Positions 1 to 7,760 are shown, counted from the stretch's first letter. The stretch is DNA of 64,000 nt from Pseudomonas sp. FeN3W (GCA_030263805.2 CP136010.1:1379001-1443000); one strand, 5' to 3'. Numbers and translations: made by a program. Notes: a model not told the origin generated them from the letters alone.

Positions 1-255
1 GAGGCCGACCCGGTAATCGGCCACCAGTTCCAGCGGCTTCTCGATCCCCAGTTCGCGCTGCAGGCTGCGCAGCGCGCAGGCCGGGTGCACCAGCAGATCG
101 CCCCGTTCCGTGCTTTCGGCGAATACCGCGAGGGCCGGCAGCGGCTGCGGCAGCACCACGCCACCGCGCTGCGGCACGAGGAAATGCAGGCGCGCGCTGA
201 CCGGATGCTTGTGGCAGATCAGGCCCCGCCAGCCCAGCCGACCTTTCCCGGTCAT
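1..255 (-). CDS. nif-linked hypothetical protein, N-terminal part (runs off window)
   Basis: An open frame of 85 codons starts with ATG at 253-255 and runs off the left edge of the window. The ATG overlaps the stop codon of the upstream DUF364 gene in the ATGA arrangement, so the two are very likely translationally coupled and belong to the accessory tail of the nif operon. The visible residues begin MTGKGRLGWRGLICHKHPVS and show no motif I can assign. There is no signal peptide and no metal-binding cysteine cluster in the visible part. Function unknown. Confidence 0.55.
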   Translation of the reverse strand, partial: MTGKGRLGWRGLICHKHPVSARLHFLVPQRGGVVLPQPLPALAVFAESTERGDLLVHPACALRSLQRELGIEKPLELVADYRVGL

Positions 256-1001
256 TCGCCGAATGCCATCAGGGCGTACTCCACCGGCCCGGCGAACAGC
301 CGGGTGCCGCCGCCCTCGGCGACCACCCGCCGCGCCCCGTCCGGGTCGACCACGCGGACGCCGGCCAGGTAGTCCACGCCGAAGCGCCGCCAGCCTTCCA
401 GCCACGGCAGGCTCGGCCCCATCAGCACCACCCGGGCCTGGCGCGACAGTTCGAGCAGGCGCGGCAGGGTCTTGTTGGCGATGCTGCTGGCGCTGACGAA
501 CACCCAGTCGGCCTCGGGCAGCAGGTACTCGGCGGCGCAATCGGGCAGGTCGCCCTCCTGCAGATGGCGCTCCAGGCATCGATAGGGCTGGTCCTGCCAG
601 AGCCGTTCGAGGCCGGAATAATGGCCGATCACCACCACCCGCTTTCCCGCCAGCCGCGCACGGAAGTGCGCGAACACCCGCAAATGCCCCGGCGCCGCCG
701 AACGCAACGCCAGCGCCTCGCGCTGGCAGCCATCGGGGGTATTCACGCTGGCGTTGAGCACGGCCAGGCCAATCGCGGCTTCGGCGTCGTTCCACGACAG
801 CAGCCAGGGCAGCAATGCGGCATTGTCCTGCCCGGCGAGCGTGCCCGACCAGTCGAGCGTGCGCGGCACCTGGCGCGGGCTGAAGGCGAAGCCCTGGCTG
901 CCATCGACCTCGGCCAGGGTCCAGTTCAGCCCCAGGCACAGATGCTCGACGCGCCGCGCCTGCGCGGCGCTGGCCAGCAGCCAGTCGTAGAGTTCATTCA
1001 T
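252..1001 (-). CDS. DUF364 / DUF4213 Rossmann-like protein in the nif operon
   Basis: This 249-residue protein resembles the DUF364 family (DUF4213-type N-terminal part, Rossmann-like C-terminal part) often found among metal-cofactor genes. A beta-strand followed by a glycine-containing turn (RVVVIGHYSGLERL, around residue 120) begins the Rossmann-like half, and an ALLP/NDAE segment lies in the N-terminal half. Members of the family have been suggested to act in metal chelation or sensing, but no reaction is established. It overlaps both neighbours by a few bases (994-1001 upstream, 252-255 downstream), which indicates tight co-translation within the accessory nif genes. A cofactor-assembly role is inference from position only. 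Confidence 0.7.
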   Translation of the reverse strand: MNELYDWLLASAAQARRVEHLCLGLNWTLAEVDGSQGFAFSPRQVPRTLDWSGTLAGQDNAALLPWLLSWNDAEAAIGLAVLNASVNTPDGCQREALALRSAAPGHLRVFAHFRARLAGKRVVVIGHYSGLERLWQDQPYRCLERHLQEGDLPDCAAEYLLPEADWVFVSASSIANKTLPRLLELSRQARVVLMGPSLPWLEGWRRFGVDYLAGVRVVDPDGARRVVAEGGGTRLFAGPVEYALMAFGE

Positions 1002-1368
1002 GTTCGAGCACCGGCAACAGACGCAATTCGCTTTTCAGCGCCCCCGGCCAGCCCCAGACGGCGACCGCTTCCACCATCCAGGCCGGCTGGTGCGGGTGCG
1101 CCAGCAGCACGTCGAATTCGGCATAGACCTGGCCGTCACCGTTGATCTGCATGCTGCCCAGGAAGTCGCCCCGGGCGCTGCGCCACTCGCTGTAGAAGCA
1201 TTCGCTGCGATCGAACGGATCGATCCGCACTTCGCTGCGCGTCGGTTCACCCTCGTCGGGCAGTTGCAGCCGGATGGCCGAACGCTGCAGGCACGCCTGC
1301 AGGACGCTCTGGATTTCGCCGAACACCGGCCGCGCCGCGTGCAGGCGCGCTTCGACCGTGGTCTCCAT
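994..1368 (-). CDS. nif-linked hypothetical protein
   Basis: A 124-residue acidic soluble protein that I do not recognise as a named family. It has no signal peptide, transmembrane segment or cysteine motif; several Trp and acidic residues lie in the C-terminal half (AVAVWGWPGALKSELRLLP). Its start ATG overlaps the stop codon of the upstream TPR-like gene at 1368 and its end overlaps the DUF364 gene, so it is part of a continuous translationally coupled string. GC-rich codon use matches the nif genes around it, supporting it as a real gene. Function unknown. Confidence 0.6.
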   Translation of the reverse strand: METTVEARLHAARPVFGEIQSVLQACLQRSAIRLQLPDEGEPTRSEVRIDPFDRSECFYSEWRSARGDFLGSMQINGDGQVYAEFDVLLAHPHQPAWMVEAVAVWGWPGALKSELRLLPVLEHE

Positions 1369-1868
1369 CAGTCATCTTCCTCTTCGAAGGCGCGGGCGAT
1401 CTGCAGGAAGGCCTCGCCGCCGATCTCATCGCTGGGGTCAAGTTCCTGCAGTTTCTCCAGCACCCGCCGCGCATCATCCACCTTGCCGCGGCGCAGGCGG
1501 ATCACGCCCAGTGCCTTGAGGCTGAACAGGTACAGCCGTTCGGCGCCACGGCGCGTCTGCCAGTCGGCGCTGGCCGGGTGCAGGCGCCGGTAGTTGCGGC
1601 TGAAGCCGGCACAGGCCGCGGCCCGGCGCAGGGCTTCCCACACCGCGGCTTCCGCCTCGGCATAGCGGGCCTGGCGAAAATAGAATTTGTACAGGCCAAT
1701 GTGCGCGTCCGGCTCCTCGACCCAGCGCCGCCGGGCTTCGAGCAGCAGCGCCTCGACCGCATCCGGATGTTCCAGGTTGCGCGCGGAAGTCAGCAGGTAG
1801 CGCAGCCCGGTCGGCGTGCGGTCGGAAAAGAACGCCCGGTCGGGCTCCAGCAGCAGCACTTCACCCAT
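1368..1868 (-). CDS. TPR-like nif-associated protein
   Basis: A 166-residue soluble protein that looks helical throughout. The stretch HIGLYKFYFRQARYAEAEAA (about residues 55-75) and the C-terminal VIRLRRGKVDDARRVLEKL (about 123-141) have the spacing of small and aromatic residues seen in tetratricopeptide-like helical pairs, suggesting a protein-protein interaction role. It lies just after the [2Fe-2S] ferredoxin gene and overlaps the following hypothetical gene by one base. Its place in the nif accessory string suggests a nitrogenase maturation or electron-transfer helper, but this is inference; the TPR assignment rests on pattern only. Confidence 0.6.
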   Translation of the reverse strand: MGEVLLLEPDRAFFSDRTPTGLRYLLTSARNLEHPDAVEALLLEARRRWVEEPDAHIGLYKFYFRQARYAEAEAAVWEALRRAAACAGFSRNYRRLHPASADWQTRRGAERLYLFSLKALGVIRLRRGKVDDARRVLEKLQELDPSDEIGGEAFLQIARAFEEEDD

Positions 1869-1871
1869 GCG

Positions 1872-2192
1872 TCACCAGAGCTCCGCGGGGGTCAGCTTGT
1901 CGGTGAAGGGGACGCCCTCGAGCAGGTGCGCGAGGATGGCGTCGGCGTCCGCCGGTTCCACCCAGCTGTACATCAGCGCGCCCGGGTAGACCAGCACGTT
2001 GGCGCCGGCCTGGCAGGGGCCGAGGCAGCCGGTGCTGGTCAATGCGATGCGGCCGATCAGGTTGCGCCGGATCAGCGCCTGGGAAAAGGCGTCGAACAGG
2101 GCTTCGCCGCCCTTGGCCACGCAACTGCCGCGCGGGTGTCCCTCGGCGCGGCGCTGCATGCAGACGAAGATATGGTGCTCGGGTCTCGGCAT
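1872..2192 (-). CDS. [2Fe-2S] ferredoxin, thioredoxin-like (Shethna protein I type)
   Basis: This 106-residue protein is a thioredoxin-fold [2Fe-2S] ferredoxin of the type known from Clostridium pasteurianum and from Azotobacter vinelandii, where the gene also sits near nifENX. The visible ligand cysteines are one early Cys (FVCMQRR, residue 11), one in RGSCVAKGG (residue 24), and two in TSTGCLGPCQAGANV (about residues 56 and 60). It probably supplies electrons to nitrogenase or to cofactor maturation. The gene follows fdxB by 12 bases on the same strand, so the two ferredoxins are likely co-transcribed. Confidence 0.85.
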   Translation of the reverse strand: MPRPEHHIFVCMQRRAEGHPRGSCVAKGGEALFDAFSQALIRRNLIGRIALTSTGCLGPCQAGANVLVYPGALMYSWVEPADADAILAHLLEGVPFTDKLTPAELW

Positions 2193-2204
2193 GTCCGCAG
2201 CTCC

Positions 2205-2501
2205 TCAACCCGCCAGGGCCTGATGGGTATGGCACTGCTTCGGACAGACCGCCGCGCAGGCCTTGCAGCCGATGCAGTCGAGACCGTCGGCGATGGCCAT
2301 CACCATCATCTCGTCGTCCTCGTCGTAGAGGTCGTCGTCCTCGTCCACCATGCCGGAGCGCTCCACCAGTTCGAACACGTCGCGCGGGCACACCTTGTAG
2401 CAACGCCCGCAACCGATGCACTTCTGCGCATCGACGGCGGTGACGAACTGCGGCACCCATTCGCTGCCGCCGCGCGTACGCCCGGTTATCACTGCTTCCA
2501 T
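2205..2501 (-). CDS. fdxB: nif-specific 2[4Fe-4S] ferredoxin (ferredoxin III)
   Basis: A 98-residue ferredoxin with two clear [4Fe-4S] motifs: CIGCGRCYKVCP (about residues 28-39) and CIGCKACAAVCP (about residues 76-87). An acidic linker rich in Asp and Glu (DEDDDLYDEDDEMM) separates them, as is typical of the nif-linked FdxB family. FdxB donates electrons for nitrogenase cofactor assembly (NifB or NifEN steps) and is not usually the main donor to NifH. The ATG at 2499-2501 has a good AGGAGATGACAG ribosome site just upstream. It precedes the second ferredoxin gene in the same transcript. Confidence 0.9.
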   Translation of the reverse strand: MEAVITGRTRGGSEWVPQFVTAVDAQKCIGCGRCYKVCPRDVFELVERSGMVDEDDDLYDEDDEMMVMAIADGLDCIGCKACAAVCPKQCHTHQALAG

Positions 2502-2513
2502 CTGTCATCTCCT

Positions 2514-2669
2514 GCCCGCCAACGACATTGGCGGCGGGCGGCCTACGGTTAGGGATATGGCGGGCTCGGGCCCGCTCTGTATCTGTTGCATGGGCTGCCG
2601 ACCGCGGGGCAGGTGAAACCCGCCATGGCGATGCCCGTCATGTGCAACGACCACGCGGGTTTCACCCGC
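2514..2669. repeat. two hairpins in the leader between DUF683 gene and fdxB
   Basis: The 190-base gap holds two palindromes. One pairs GCCCGCC (from 2514) with GGCGGGC (to 2540). The other pairs GGTGAAACCCGC (2612-2623) with GCGGGTTTCACC (2655-2666), a perfect 12-bp stem with a 31-base loop. There is no run of T after either stem on the transcribed minus strand, so I read them as RNA processing, attenuation or REP-like structures rather than simple terminators. Confidence 0.5.
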
Positions 2670-2692
2670 CTTGCGCATGTGTCGTGCCGGTT

Positions 2693-2902
2693 TCAGGCGC
2701 TGCCGGCCGCTTCCAGCCGGGCACTGGCCTCGGCCCAGTCGAGGCAGGCCTGGTGCGCCTGTGCCGCCAGCTCCGGCAACTGCCGGTAGTCGATCAGCAG
2801 CCGGTCCTCGACCAGATCGTGGATCTGCGACGCCCACTCGGTGGCGATGCGCTTTTTCTGGCTGACTTCCTTCTTCAGCGCCTTGAGCTCCTCTTCGGTC
2901 AT
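2693..2902 (-). CDS. CCE_0567 / DUF683-type small metalloprotein
   Basis: A 69-residue helical protein (MTEEELKALKKEVSQKKRIA at the N-terminus) of the small DUF683 family (CCE_0567 type), which is almost always found immediately after nifX and the DUF269 gene in diazotrophs. The protein is predicted to be an alpha-helical hairpin. It contains His and several Gln/Glu residues that could bind metal, but a function has not been firmly established. The ATG at 2900-2902 follows the DUF269 stop by nine bases and has an AGGAG site upstream, so the two genes are one transcriptional unit. Confidence 0.8.
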   Translation of the reverse strand: MTEEELKALKKEVSQKKRIATEWASQIHDLVEDRLLIDYRQLPELAAQAHQACLDWAEASARLEAAGSA

Positions 2903-2911
2903 CGGCTCCTC

Positions 2912-3394
2912 CTACAACTCGGCGACCGCGCGGTGTTCAGCCACCAGCGCGGTCGACTTGCCCAACAATTTCTGCGCCTCGAGCGTCAGCGCCTCGAGCG
3001 ATTCGAAGCCGAAGCGGTGGACGTCGCGCAGGGTCTTGTCCAGCGCCACCAGCTTGCCGACCAGGATCAGCGCGCGGCCGAAGCCCTCGTGGGTGATGTT
3101 GATCACCGGCACCGCGAGCAGCCCGGTCTCGCGCTCGATCATCTGCGCCAGGGCGTTGTAGAAGGCCCTGACCCGCGACAGGGTGACCTCGTCCGGATCG
3201 CCGACGATGGGGATCGCCCGGCGCCGCTCGCGGGTCAGCACCAGCGGGTCGAGCACCCGCGCGTCGCTCCAGGTGTCGTAGGTGCCGTAGCTGTCCATGG
3301 CGCGCAGTTGCACCACCATCTGCTTGATCACCGGGTCCTGCAGGGCCGGGTCGTCGTCGCGGACGACCGCCTGCTGTTCTTCCACTGCGTACAT
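2912..3394 (-). CDS. NifX-associated nitrogen fixation protein (DUF269)
   Basis: A 160-residue protein of the NifX-associated DUF269 family, found directly downstream of nifX in most proteobacterial diazotrophs. I place the start at ATG 3392-3394 (MYAVEEQQAVV), which has GAGGACAGCGTT upstream. An in-frame start further upstream would overlap nifX and gives unlikely sequence. The conserved core includes QMVVQLRAMDSYGTYD and the ITHEGFGRALILVGKLVALD segment. Mutants in related organisms show mild nitrogen fixation defects, and a chaperone role in cofactor maturation has been suggested. It is part of the nifENX operon. Confidence 0.85.
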   Translation of the reverse strand: MYAVEEQQAVVRDDDPALQDPVIKQMVVQLRAMDSYGTYDTWSDARVLDPLVLTRERRRAIPIVGDPDEVTLSRVRAFYNALAQMIERETGLLAVPVINITHEGFGRALILVGKLVALDKTLRDVHRFGFESLEALTLEAQKLLGKSTALVAEHRAVAEL

Positions 3395-3416
3395 AACGCT
3401 GTCCTCGATTGTCGGG

Positions 3417-3896
3417 CTATTCGTCCCAGGCCTCGCCGGCCATGGCTTCGAAACGCTGCTGGTCCGCCGTACCACGGGTACGCCGGATCGCCTTGGCCAG
3501 CCAGGCCGAAGGGCCTTCGCGCAGCTCGGCCTGCAGCGTCGCGATCAGCTCGGCGATGCTTTCGGTCTCGCTGACCTTGACCGGCTGCACGCCGATCGCC
3601 AGCAACTGGCGCACCGCCGAGGCGCCGCAGGCGCGGCAGTACACCGCGATGCAGCCGTCGAGCAGTTCCAGCTTGGACGCCAGCTTGTCCTCGTTGCCGT
3701 CCTGGTCGAGTTCGCCGAACTCCACCACCGATTGCAGCTCGGCGCGCTCGGGGTCGACGCCGTAGAAGACGAACGAGCGCGAGGAGCCGAAATGCTGATC
3801 CACCGTGCGCCGGTCGGACGAGGCGAAGGCCAGCTTGAGCAGCGTGCCGTCGTTCTCACCGCCGAGTACCTGCAGTTGTCGGATCGGGCTGGCCAT
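3417..3896 (-). CDS. nifX: NifX, FeMo-cofactor precursor carrier
   Basis: A 159-residue member of the NifX/NafY/NifB-C-terminal fold family. NifX binds NifB-co and the VK-cluster and moves FeMo-cofactor precursors between NifB and NifEN. The typical start KLAFASSDRRTVDQHFGSS (about residues 20-38), the conserved CRACGASAVRQLL segment (about 86-98) and the ending EGPSAWLAKAIRR match the family. The gene follows nifN by three bases. Its length agrees with the Azotobacter protein. Regulation is expected from the sigma-54 promoter upstream of nifE. Confidence 0.93.
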   Translation of the reverse strand: MASPIRQLQVLGGENDGTLLKLAFASSDRRTVDQHFGSSRSFVFYGVDPERAELQSVVEFGELDQDGNEDKLASKLELLDGCIAVYCRACGASAVRQLLAIGVQPVKVSETESIAELIATLQAELREGPSAWLAKAIRRTRGTADQQRFEAMAGEAWDE

Positions 3897-3899
3897 GAC

Positions 3900-5276
3900 T
3901 CAGTGCCTCCGTTGCGAATGTTCGGATACGGGCTTCTGCGCGTAGATCGAGCGATACGGCGCGATGCCCTGGTGATGTTCGGTGAGCAGGTTGGCCAGGT
4001 CGAACAGCGCCTGCGCGCTGGCCCGGTAGCCGCTCCAGCAGCGCTGGAAACCGCCCAGCAGGTCGTACTGCGGGAAGCCCACGCGCAGCAGCGGGACGCC
4101 CAGGCGCTGGGCGCTGGCCAAGGCATGGCTGTTGCCGAGCAGCAGTTGGGCGCCGCCATCGCGGGCGGCCTGCTCCAGGTCCTCCAGGTCGCCGACCTGG
4201 ATGCGCGCCAGCGGCGCATCGGCCAGCGCCGGCGCGCGTGCCGGCACCACCGCGGCCACCAGTTGCGCGCCCATGCCGCGCGCCAGGGCGTCGAAGCCGA
4301 GCAGCAGGTCGGGGTCGGCGGCGATGCCCAGGCGGGCGTCGCCGAGCATGAAATGGGTGTCGAGCATGGCGTCCTGCAGTTGCCGGCGCTGGCGCTGCCA
4401 GCGCTCCGGCACCGGGTTGCCGCTGATCTCGCTCAGCGCCATCAGCCAGGCGTCCACCGCCTCCAGGCCCAGCAGCAGGCCGAAACGGCGGTCCGGCACG
4501 CCGCTGCGGGCGGCCAGCGCATCGGCGGTGGCGGCCAGGCTCTGGCCGATCACCAGGGTGGCGGCGCTCTGCCCGGCGCTGGCCAGTTCGTCGAGGGTCA
4601 GCCCGCCGGTGGTCAGCGGATTGAAGGCCGCCTCGTCGAGGTGGCCGTCCAGCGAGCCGGACAGGTCGGGGATCAGCAGCGGCCGCAGGCCGAAGCTCTC
4701 GACGCTCTCGGCGACGAACTCCAGGTCGCCGGGCGTCACGCTGGCGCTGCACAGCACGTTGACCTGGCGCGGCCGCTGGCCGACCCGGTCGCGGCACTCG
4801 GGCACCAGCGTCTCGATCATCGCCTTGAGCGCGGCGGCGAAGCCGCTTTCGAAGCAGCCGCTGAAGTCCGGGCTGTTCACCGGCACGATGGCGACATCCT
4901 TGAATTCGTCGTGCGCACGGCGGAATTCGTGCAGCGCGCTGTGCAGGTCGCAGCCCTGGGTTTCCGCCAGCGCCGTAGTGAGCAGGCCGATCACCGCCGG
5001 GCGCTGCTTGTCGCAGATCACCCGCAGCGCCTCGACCACGTTGTCGTCGGCGCCCATCACCGAGCTGACCTGGTCCATCGCCGTGGTCTGCAGCGGCACC
5101 GGCTCGCGGAAATGCCGGACGAAGAACACCTTGGCGAACGCCGTGCAGCCCTGCGAGCCGTGCAGCAGCGGCATGCTGCGCGCCATGCCGAGGAAGGCCA
5201 GCGCGGCGCCCATGGTCTGGCTGGCCTTCAGCGGGCTGACCGCCAGCGCCTTGTTGCGATTGATGATCTGCGCCAT
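3900..5276 (-). CDS. nifN: NifN, FeMo-cofactor scaffold beta subunit
   Basis: NifN (458 residues) is the beta-like subunit of the NifEN scaffold on which the L-cluster is matured with molybdenum and homocitrate. I place the start at ATG 5274-5276 (MAQIINRNKALAVSPLKASQ) because of the strong GAGGAGGTCGGG site before it; the open frame extends upstream into nifE. The P-cluster-like region LLHGSQGCTAFAKVFFVRHF (about residues 36-55) and TAMDQVSSVMGADDNVVEAL are clear NifN/NifK-type signatures. It is directly downstream of nifE by ten bases and upstream of nifX by three. Confidence 0.95.
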   Translation of the reverse strand: MAQIINRNKALAVSPLKASQTMGAALAFLGMARSMPLLHGSQGCTAFAKVFFVRHFREPVPLQTTAMDQVSSVMGADDNVVEALRVICDKQRPAVIGLLTTALAETQGCDLHSALHEFRRAHDEFKDVAIVPVNSPDFSGCFESGFAAALKAMIETLVPECRDRVGQRPRQVNVLCSASVTPGDLEFVAESVESFGLRPLLIPDLSGSLDGHLDEAAFNPLTTGGLTLDELASAGQSAATLVIGQSLAATADALAARSGVPDRRFGLLLGLEAVDAWLMALSEISGNPVPERWQRQRRQLQDAMLDTHFMLGDARLGIAADPDLLLGFDALARGMGAQLVAAVVPARAPALADAPLARIQVGDLEDLEQAARDGGAQLLLGNSHALASAQRLGVPLLRVGFPQYDLLGGFQRCWSGYRASAQALFDLANLLTEHHQGIAPYRSIYAQKPVSEHSQRRH

Positions 5277-5286
5277 CCCGACCTCC

Positions 5287-6708
5287 TCAGGCGTTCGCCA
5301 GCGCGCGGGCCGGCACCGTGGTCGGCACGGCACACCGTTCCCACGGCGCCGGCTGGCGTACCGCCGGCCACACCGGGCTCTCCAGGGTCAGGCAGAGCTG
5401 GCGCACCAGCTCCAGCATGCCGTCGTAGCCGGCATAGCCGAATTCGCGTTCCTGGTTGATGTCGAGGAAGGGAATGCGCCCCTTGAGCGCGGTGTACATG
5501 TTGCGGCCGCCGGCGATGAGGATGTCGGCACGGTATTCCTCCACCGTGCGCAGCAGCGTGCGCGGGTTGCCCTCCTCGAGCATCTTGACCTCGTCGCCCA
5601 TCAGCTCGCGGATGCGCGCCTTGTCCTCCTCGGTGGACTTCTTGGTGCCGGTGGCGACCACCTTCATGCCCAGGTCCTGCAGCGCGGAGATCACCGACCA
5701 GGACTTGACGCCGCCGGTGTAGAGCAGCACGCGCTTGCCGGCCAGGCGTTCGCGCCAGGGTTCCAGCGCCGCGCGAATCTTCGCTTCCTCGCGCGCGATC
5801 AGCGCTTCGGTGCGCGCGGCGAGGTCGGCGTCGCCGATCAGCCGGGCGAAGTCGCGCAGCGCCTGCGAGGTGTCGGTGATGCCGTAGAAGCTGCCCTCGA
5901 ACCAGGGCGTGCCGAAGCGTTCCTGCAGCTTGCGCGCGACGTTGAGCATGGCCTTGGAGCAGACCATCATGTTCACCTCGGCGCGGTGCATGCTCTGCAC
6001 CTCGCGGAAACGCGCGTCGCCGGACAGCGTGCAGAGCACGCGGATGCCCAGTTCGTCGAGCAGCGGCAGCACGTGCCAGAACTCGCCGGCGATGTTGTAC
6101 TCGCCGATCAGGTTGACGTCGTGCACGCGGATGCCGGCGCGCGCGCTGCCGGCCGGCAGCGGGTCGGGCTCGCGGGTGCCGATCACATGCTTGAACATGG
6201 CGTCGCCGGCGATGCGGTTGCCGAGGTTCTTGGTGCCGTAGAAGCCGGCACCGTCCACCGGCACCACCGGCGTGGCGAAATGCTCGCTGGCGGCCTTGCA
6301 CACGGCGTCCAGATCGTCGCCGATCAGCGCCGGCACGCAGGTGTTGTAGACGAACACCGCCGGCGGCGCGTAGCTCTCCACCGCCTGGCGGATGGCATGG
6401 AACAGGCGCTTCTCGGCGCGCCCCATGATCACGTCCTGCTCGGAGAGATCGGTGGTCATGCCGATGCGATACAGCTGCGGGCCGCTGGAACGGGTGCCGC
6501 GGTTGTCCCAGGAACTGCCGGCACAGGCGATCGGCCCATGGACGATGTGCGCCACGTCGGCGATCGGCAACAGGGCGATCTGCGCGCCGTCGAAGGCACA
6601 GCCACCGTCGGTGGCGCCCGGCTTCGGCTTGGCGCAGCCGGACTTCTCCTTCTTGTTGTGCGTGCAGGCGGGTTCGTCGAGCAGTTCGGCAATGTCCTTG
6701 GCTTTCAT
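5287..6708 (-). CDS. nifE: NifE, FeMo-cofactor scaffold alpha subunit
   Basis: NifE (473 residues) pairs with NifN to form the FeMo-cofactor assembly scaffold and is homologous to NifD. The Cys-containing segment IVHGPIACAGSSWDNRGTRS (about residues 56-75) and VFVYNTCVPALIGDDLDAV are characteristic; TGGVKSWSVISALQDLGMKV and IAGGRNMYTALKGRIPFLDI lie in the C-terminal half. Length equals that of Azotobacter NifE. Its own sigma-54 promoter at 6750-6765, preceded by a NifA-type site, indicates that nifENX can be transcribed separately from nifHDK. Confidence 0.96.
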   Translation of the reverse strand: MKAKDIAELLDEPACTHNKKEKSGCAKPKPGATDGGCAFDGAQIALLPIADVAHIVHGPIACAGSSWDNRGTRSSGPQLYRIGMTTDLSEQDVIMGRAEKRLFHAIRQAVESYAPPAVFVYNTCVPALIGDDLDAVCKAASEHFATPVVPVDGAGFYGTKNLGNRIAGDAMFKHVIGTREPDPLPAGSARAGIRVHDVNLIGEYNIAGEFWHVLPLLDELGIRVLCTLSGDARFREVQSMHRAEVNMMVCSKAMLNVARKLQERFGTPWFEGSFYGITDTSQALRDFARLIGDADLAARTEALIAREEAKIRAALEPWRERLAGKRVLLYTGGVKSWSVISALQDLGMKVVATGTKKSTEEDKARIRELMGDEVKMLEEGNPRTLLRTVEEYRADILIAGGRNMYTALKGRIPFLDINQEREFGYAGYDGMLELVRQLCLTLESPVWPAVRQPAPWERCAVPTTVPARALANA

Positions 6709-6749
6709 CGCACCCTCCGGATCGTCGTGGTCATGCGCAACGAGACGGG

Positions 6750-6765
6750 TGCAAGGCCTGTACCA
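6750..6765 (-). promoter_or_regulatory. sigma-54 promoter of nifE operon
   Basis: Read on the minus strand the sequence is TGGTACAGGCCTTGCA. This fits the sigma-54 consensus TGGCAC-N5-TTGC with a single mismatch and with the invariant GG and GC at the right spacing. It lies 42 bases upstream of the nifE start codon. With the TGT-N10-ACA site at 6829-6844 upstream of it, it should be driven by NifA. Confidence 0.75.
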
Positions 6766-6828
6766 AAAGGCAACTCATTGATTCATATGGATTTGTATTG
6801 AAATCGGATTGTCGCAAACGCATCCGGA

Positions 6829-6844
6829 TGTCGGGTTCGCAACA
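6829..6844. promoter_or_regulatory. NifA upstream activator site for nifE
   Basis: TGTCGGGTTCGCAACA matches the NifA site TGT-N10-ACA exactly. It lies about 70 bases upstream of the nifE -24 element, a workable distance for enhancer-type activation. It is immediately outside the left REP pair, so the later REP/RAYT insertion has not removed it. Confidence 0.65.
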
Positions 6845-6863
6845 AAGGATTCGGCAGGTGACC

Positions 6864-6964
6864 GTAGGTTGGGTCGGGGCGCGCGGTCTGAGCGAAGCCC
6901 GACAAGCGTGGCGCCCTCAGAAGCGATGTTGGGCTTCGCCGCTACGCGGCTCAACCCAACCTAC
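6864..6964. repeat. REP pair, left of the RAYT gene
   Basis: Two inverted copies of a REP unit face each other: one begins GTAGGTTGGGT at 6864 and contains AGCGAAGCCCGACA; the other contains TGTTGGGCTTCGCC and ends CAACCCAACCTAC at 6964. The same motif recurs on the other side of the transposase gene at 7605-7760. Such REP pairs are the usual partners and probable substrates of RAYT proteins. Confidence 0.8.
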
Positions 6965-7049
6965 ACTCACCAACCAACAGACCTGAATCACATTTTTCGC
7001 TAACGCGCTGCCTTAGAGTCCACAGGCCCTATCCATCAAGGACGATGAG

Positions 7050-7583
7050 ATGCACTATCGACGCGCTTTCGTGCCGGGAGGCACCTTCTTTTTCACCCTC
7101 GCGCTGGCCGATCGCGGCCAGTCACTGCTTACCGAACACATCGAAGCACTTCGCGCGTCCTTTCGCCAGGTCAAGACCCAACATCCATTCGAGATCGTCG
7201 CGCAGGTGGTGTTGCCGGACCATCTGCACAGCGTATGGCAATTGCCCGAAGGCGATGCCGACTACCCGCTGCGCTGGGCGTTGATCAAGAGCAGCTTCTC
7301 CCGCCGCCTGCCCGCACACGAGGCGATTCCGTTGTCGCGCCGACGCAAACGCGAGCGCGCCGTCTGGCAACGGCGCTATTGGGAGCACCGGATCCGGGAC
7401 GAAGAGGATCTGCAGCGGCATATCGATTACATCCATTTCAACCCGGTCAAGCATAGATACGTTTCACGCGCCGCCGATTGGTCGTATTCCTCGATTCATC
7501 GATACATCAAGGATGGCGTGATGTCGGTCGATTGGGGTGGTGAAACGTGTGCGGCGAGGCCAATCGACCTGCCTCCGGATTGA
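7050..7583 (+). CDS. REP-associated tyrosine transposase (RAYT, Y1_Tnp)
   Basis: A 177-residue HUH-type single-strand nuclease of the RAYT branch of the IS200/IS605 superfamily. The metal-binding HUH motif is in LPDHLHSVWQLPEGD (about residues 56-70) and the probable catalytic tyrosine is in IDYIHFNPVKHRYV. RAYTs are usually single-copy domesticated proteins that act on REP palindromes, and here REP pairs flank the gene closely on both sides. It is on the strand opposite to the surrounding nif genes and lies between lrv and nifE. This is a complete gene with no sign of decay. Confidence 0.88.
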   Translation: MHYRRAFVPGGTFFFTLALADRGQSLLTEHIEALRASFRQVKTQHPFEIVAQVVLPDHLHSVWQLPEGDADYPLRWALIKSSFSRRLPAHEAIPLSRRRKRERAVWQRRYWEHRIRDEEDLQRHIDYIHFNPVKHRYVSRAADWSYSSIHRYIKDGVMSVDWGGETCAARPIDLPPD

Positions 7584-7604
7584 CCTACGACTGGCACCGA
7601 ACCC

Positions 7605-7760
7605 GTAGGTTGGGTTGAGACGCGAAGCGGCGAAGCCCAACATCACTCCGGGGCCAAGGCGAATCTCCGACGTGCCGAAGCTCGACGCCGTAACGATTGC
7701 GTTGCCCGGTGCCTCGCTCGTTGGGCTTCGCGGAGCTCAACCCAACCTACCCCAACCTAC
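7605..7760. repeat. REP pair, right of the RAYT gene
   Basis: A REP unit beginning GTAGGTTGGGTTGAG at 7605, with GGCGAAGCCCAACA, is followed by an inverted unit containing TTGGGCTTCGCGGAG and ending CTCAACCCAACCTAC at about 7750. The last ten bases are then repeated (CCCAACCTAC twice). The repeat reaches the 3' end of lrv, whose TAG stop (7757-7759) lies at the edge of the duplicated decamer. Confidence 0.8.

Noticed and set aside
2560..2620. A possible sigma-54 promoter before fdxB (CGGCAGCCCATGC on the minus strand)
   Set aside because: The spacing between the GG and GC elements is two bases too short, and the -24 box has two mismatches.
4132..6801. An 889-codon open frame on the plus strand opposite nifN and nifE, and other long plus-strand frames across 3297-13000
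   Set aside because: They are shadows of GC-rich nif genes: low-complexity Arg/Ala/His-rich translations, no ribosome sites, no family resemblance.
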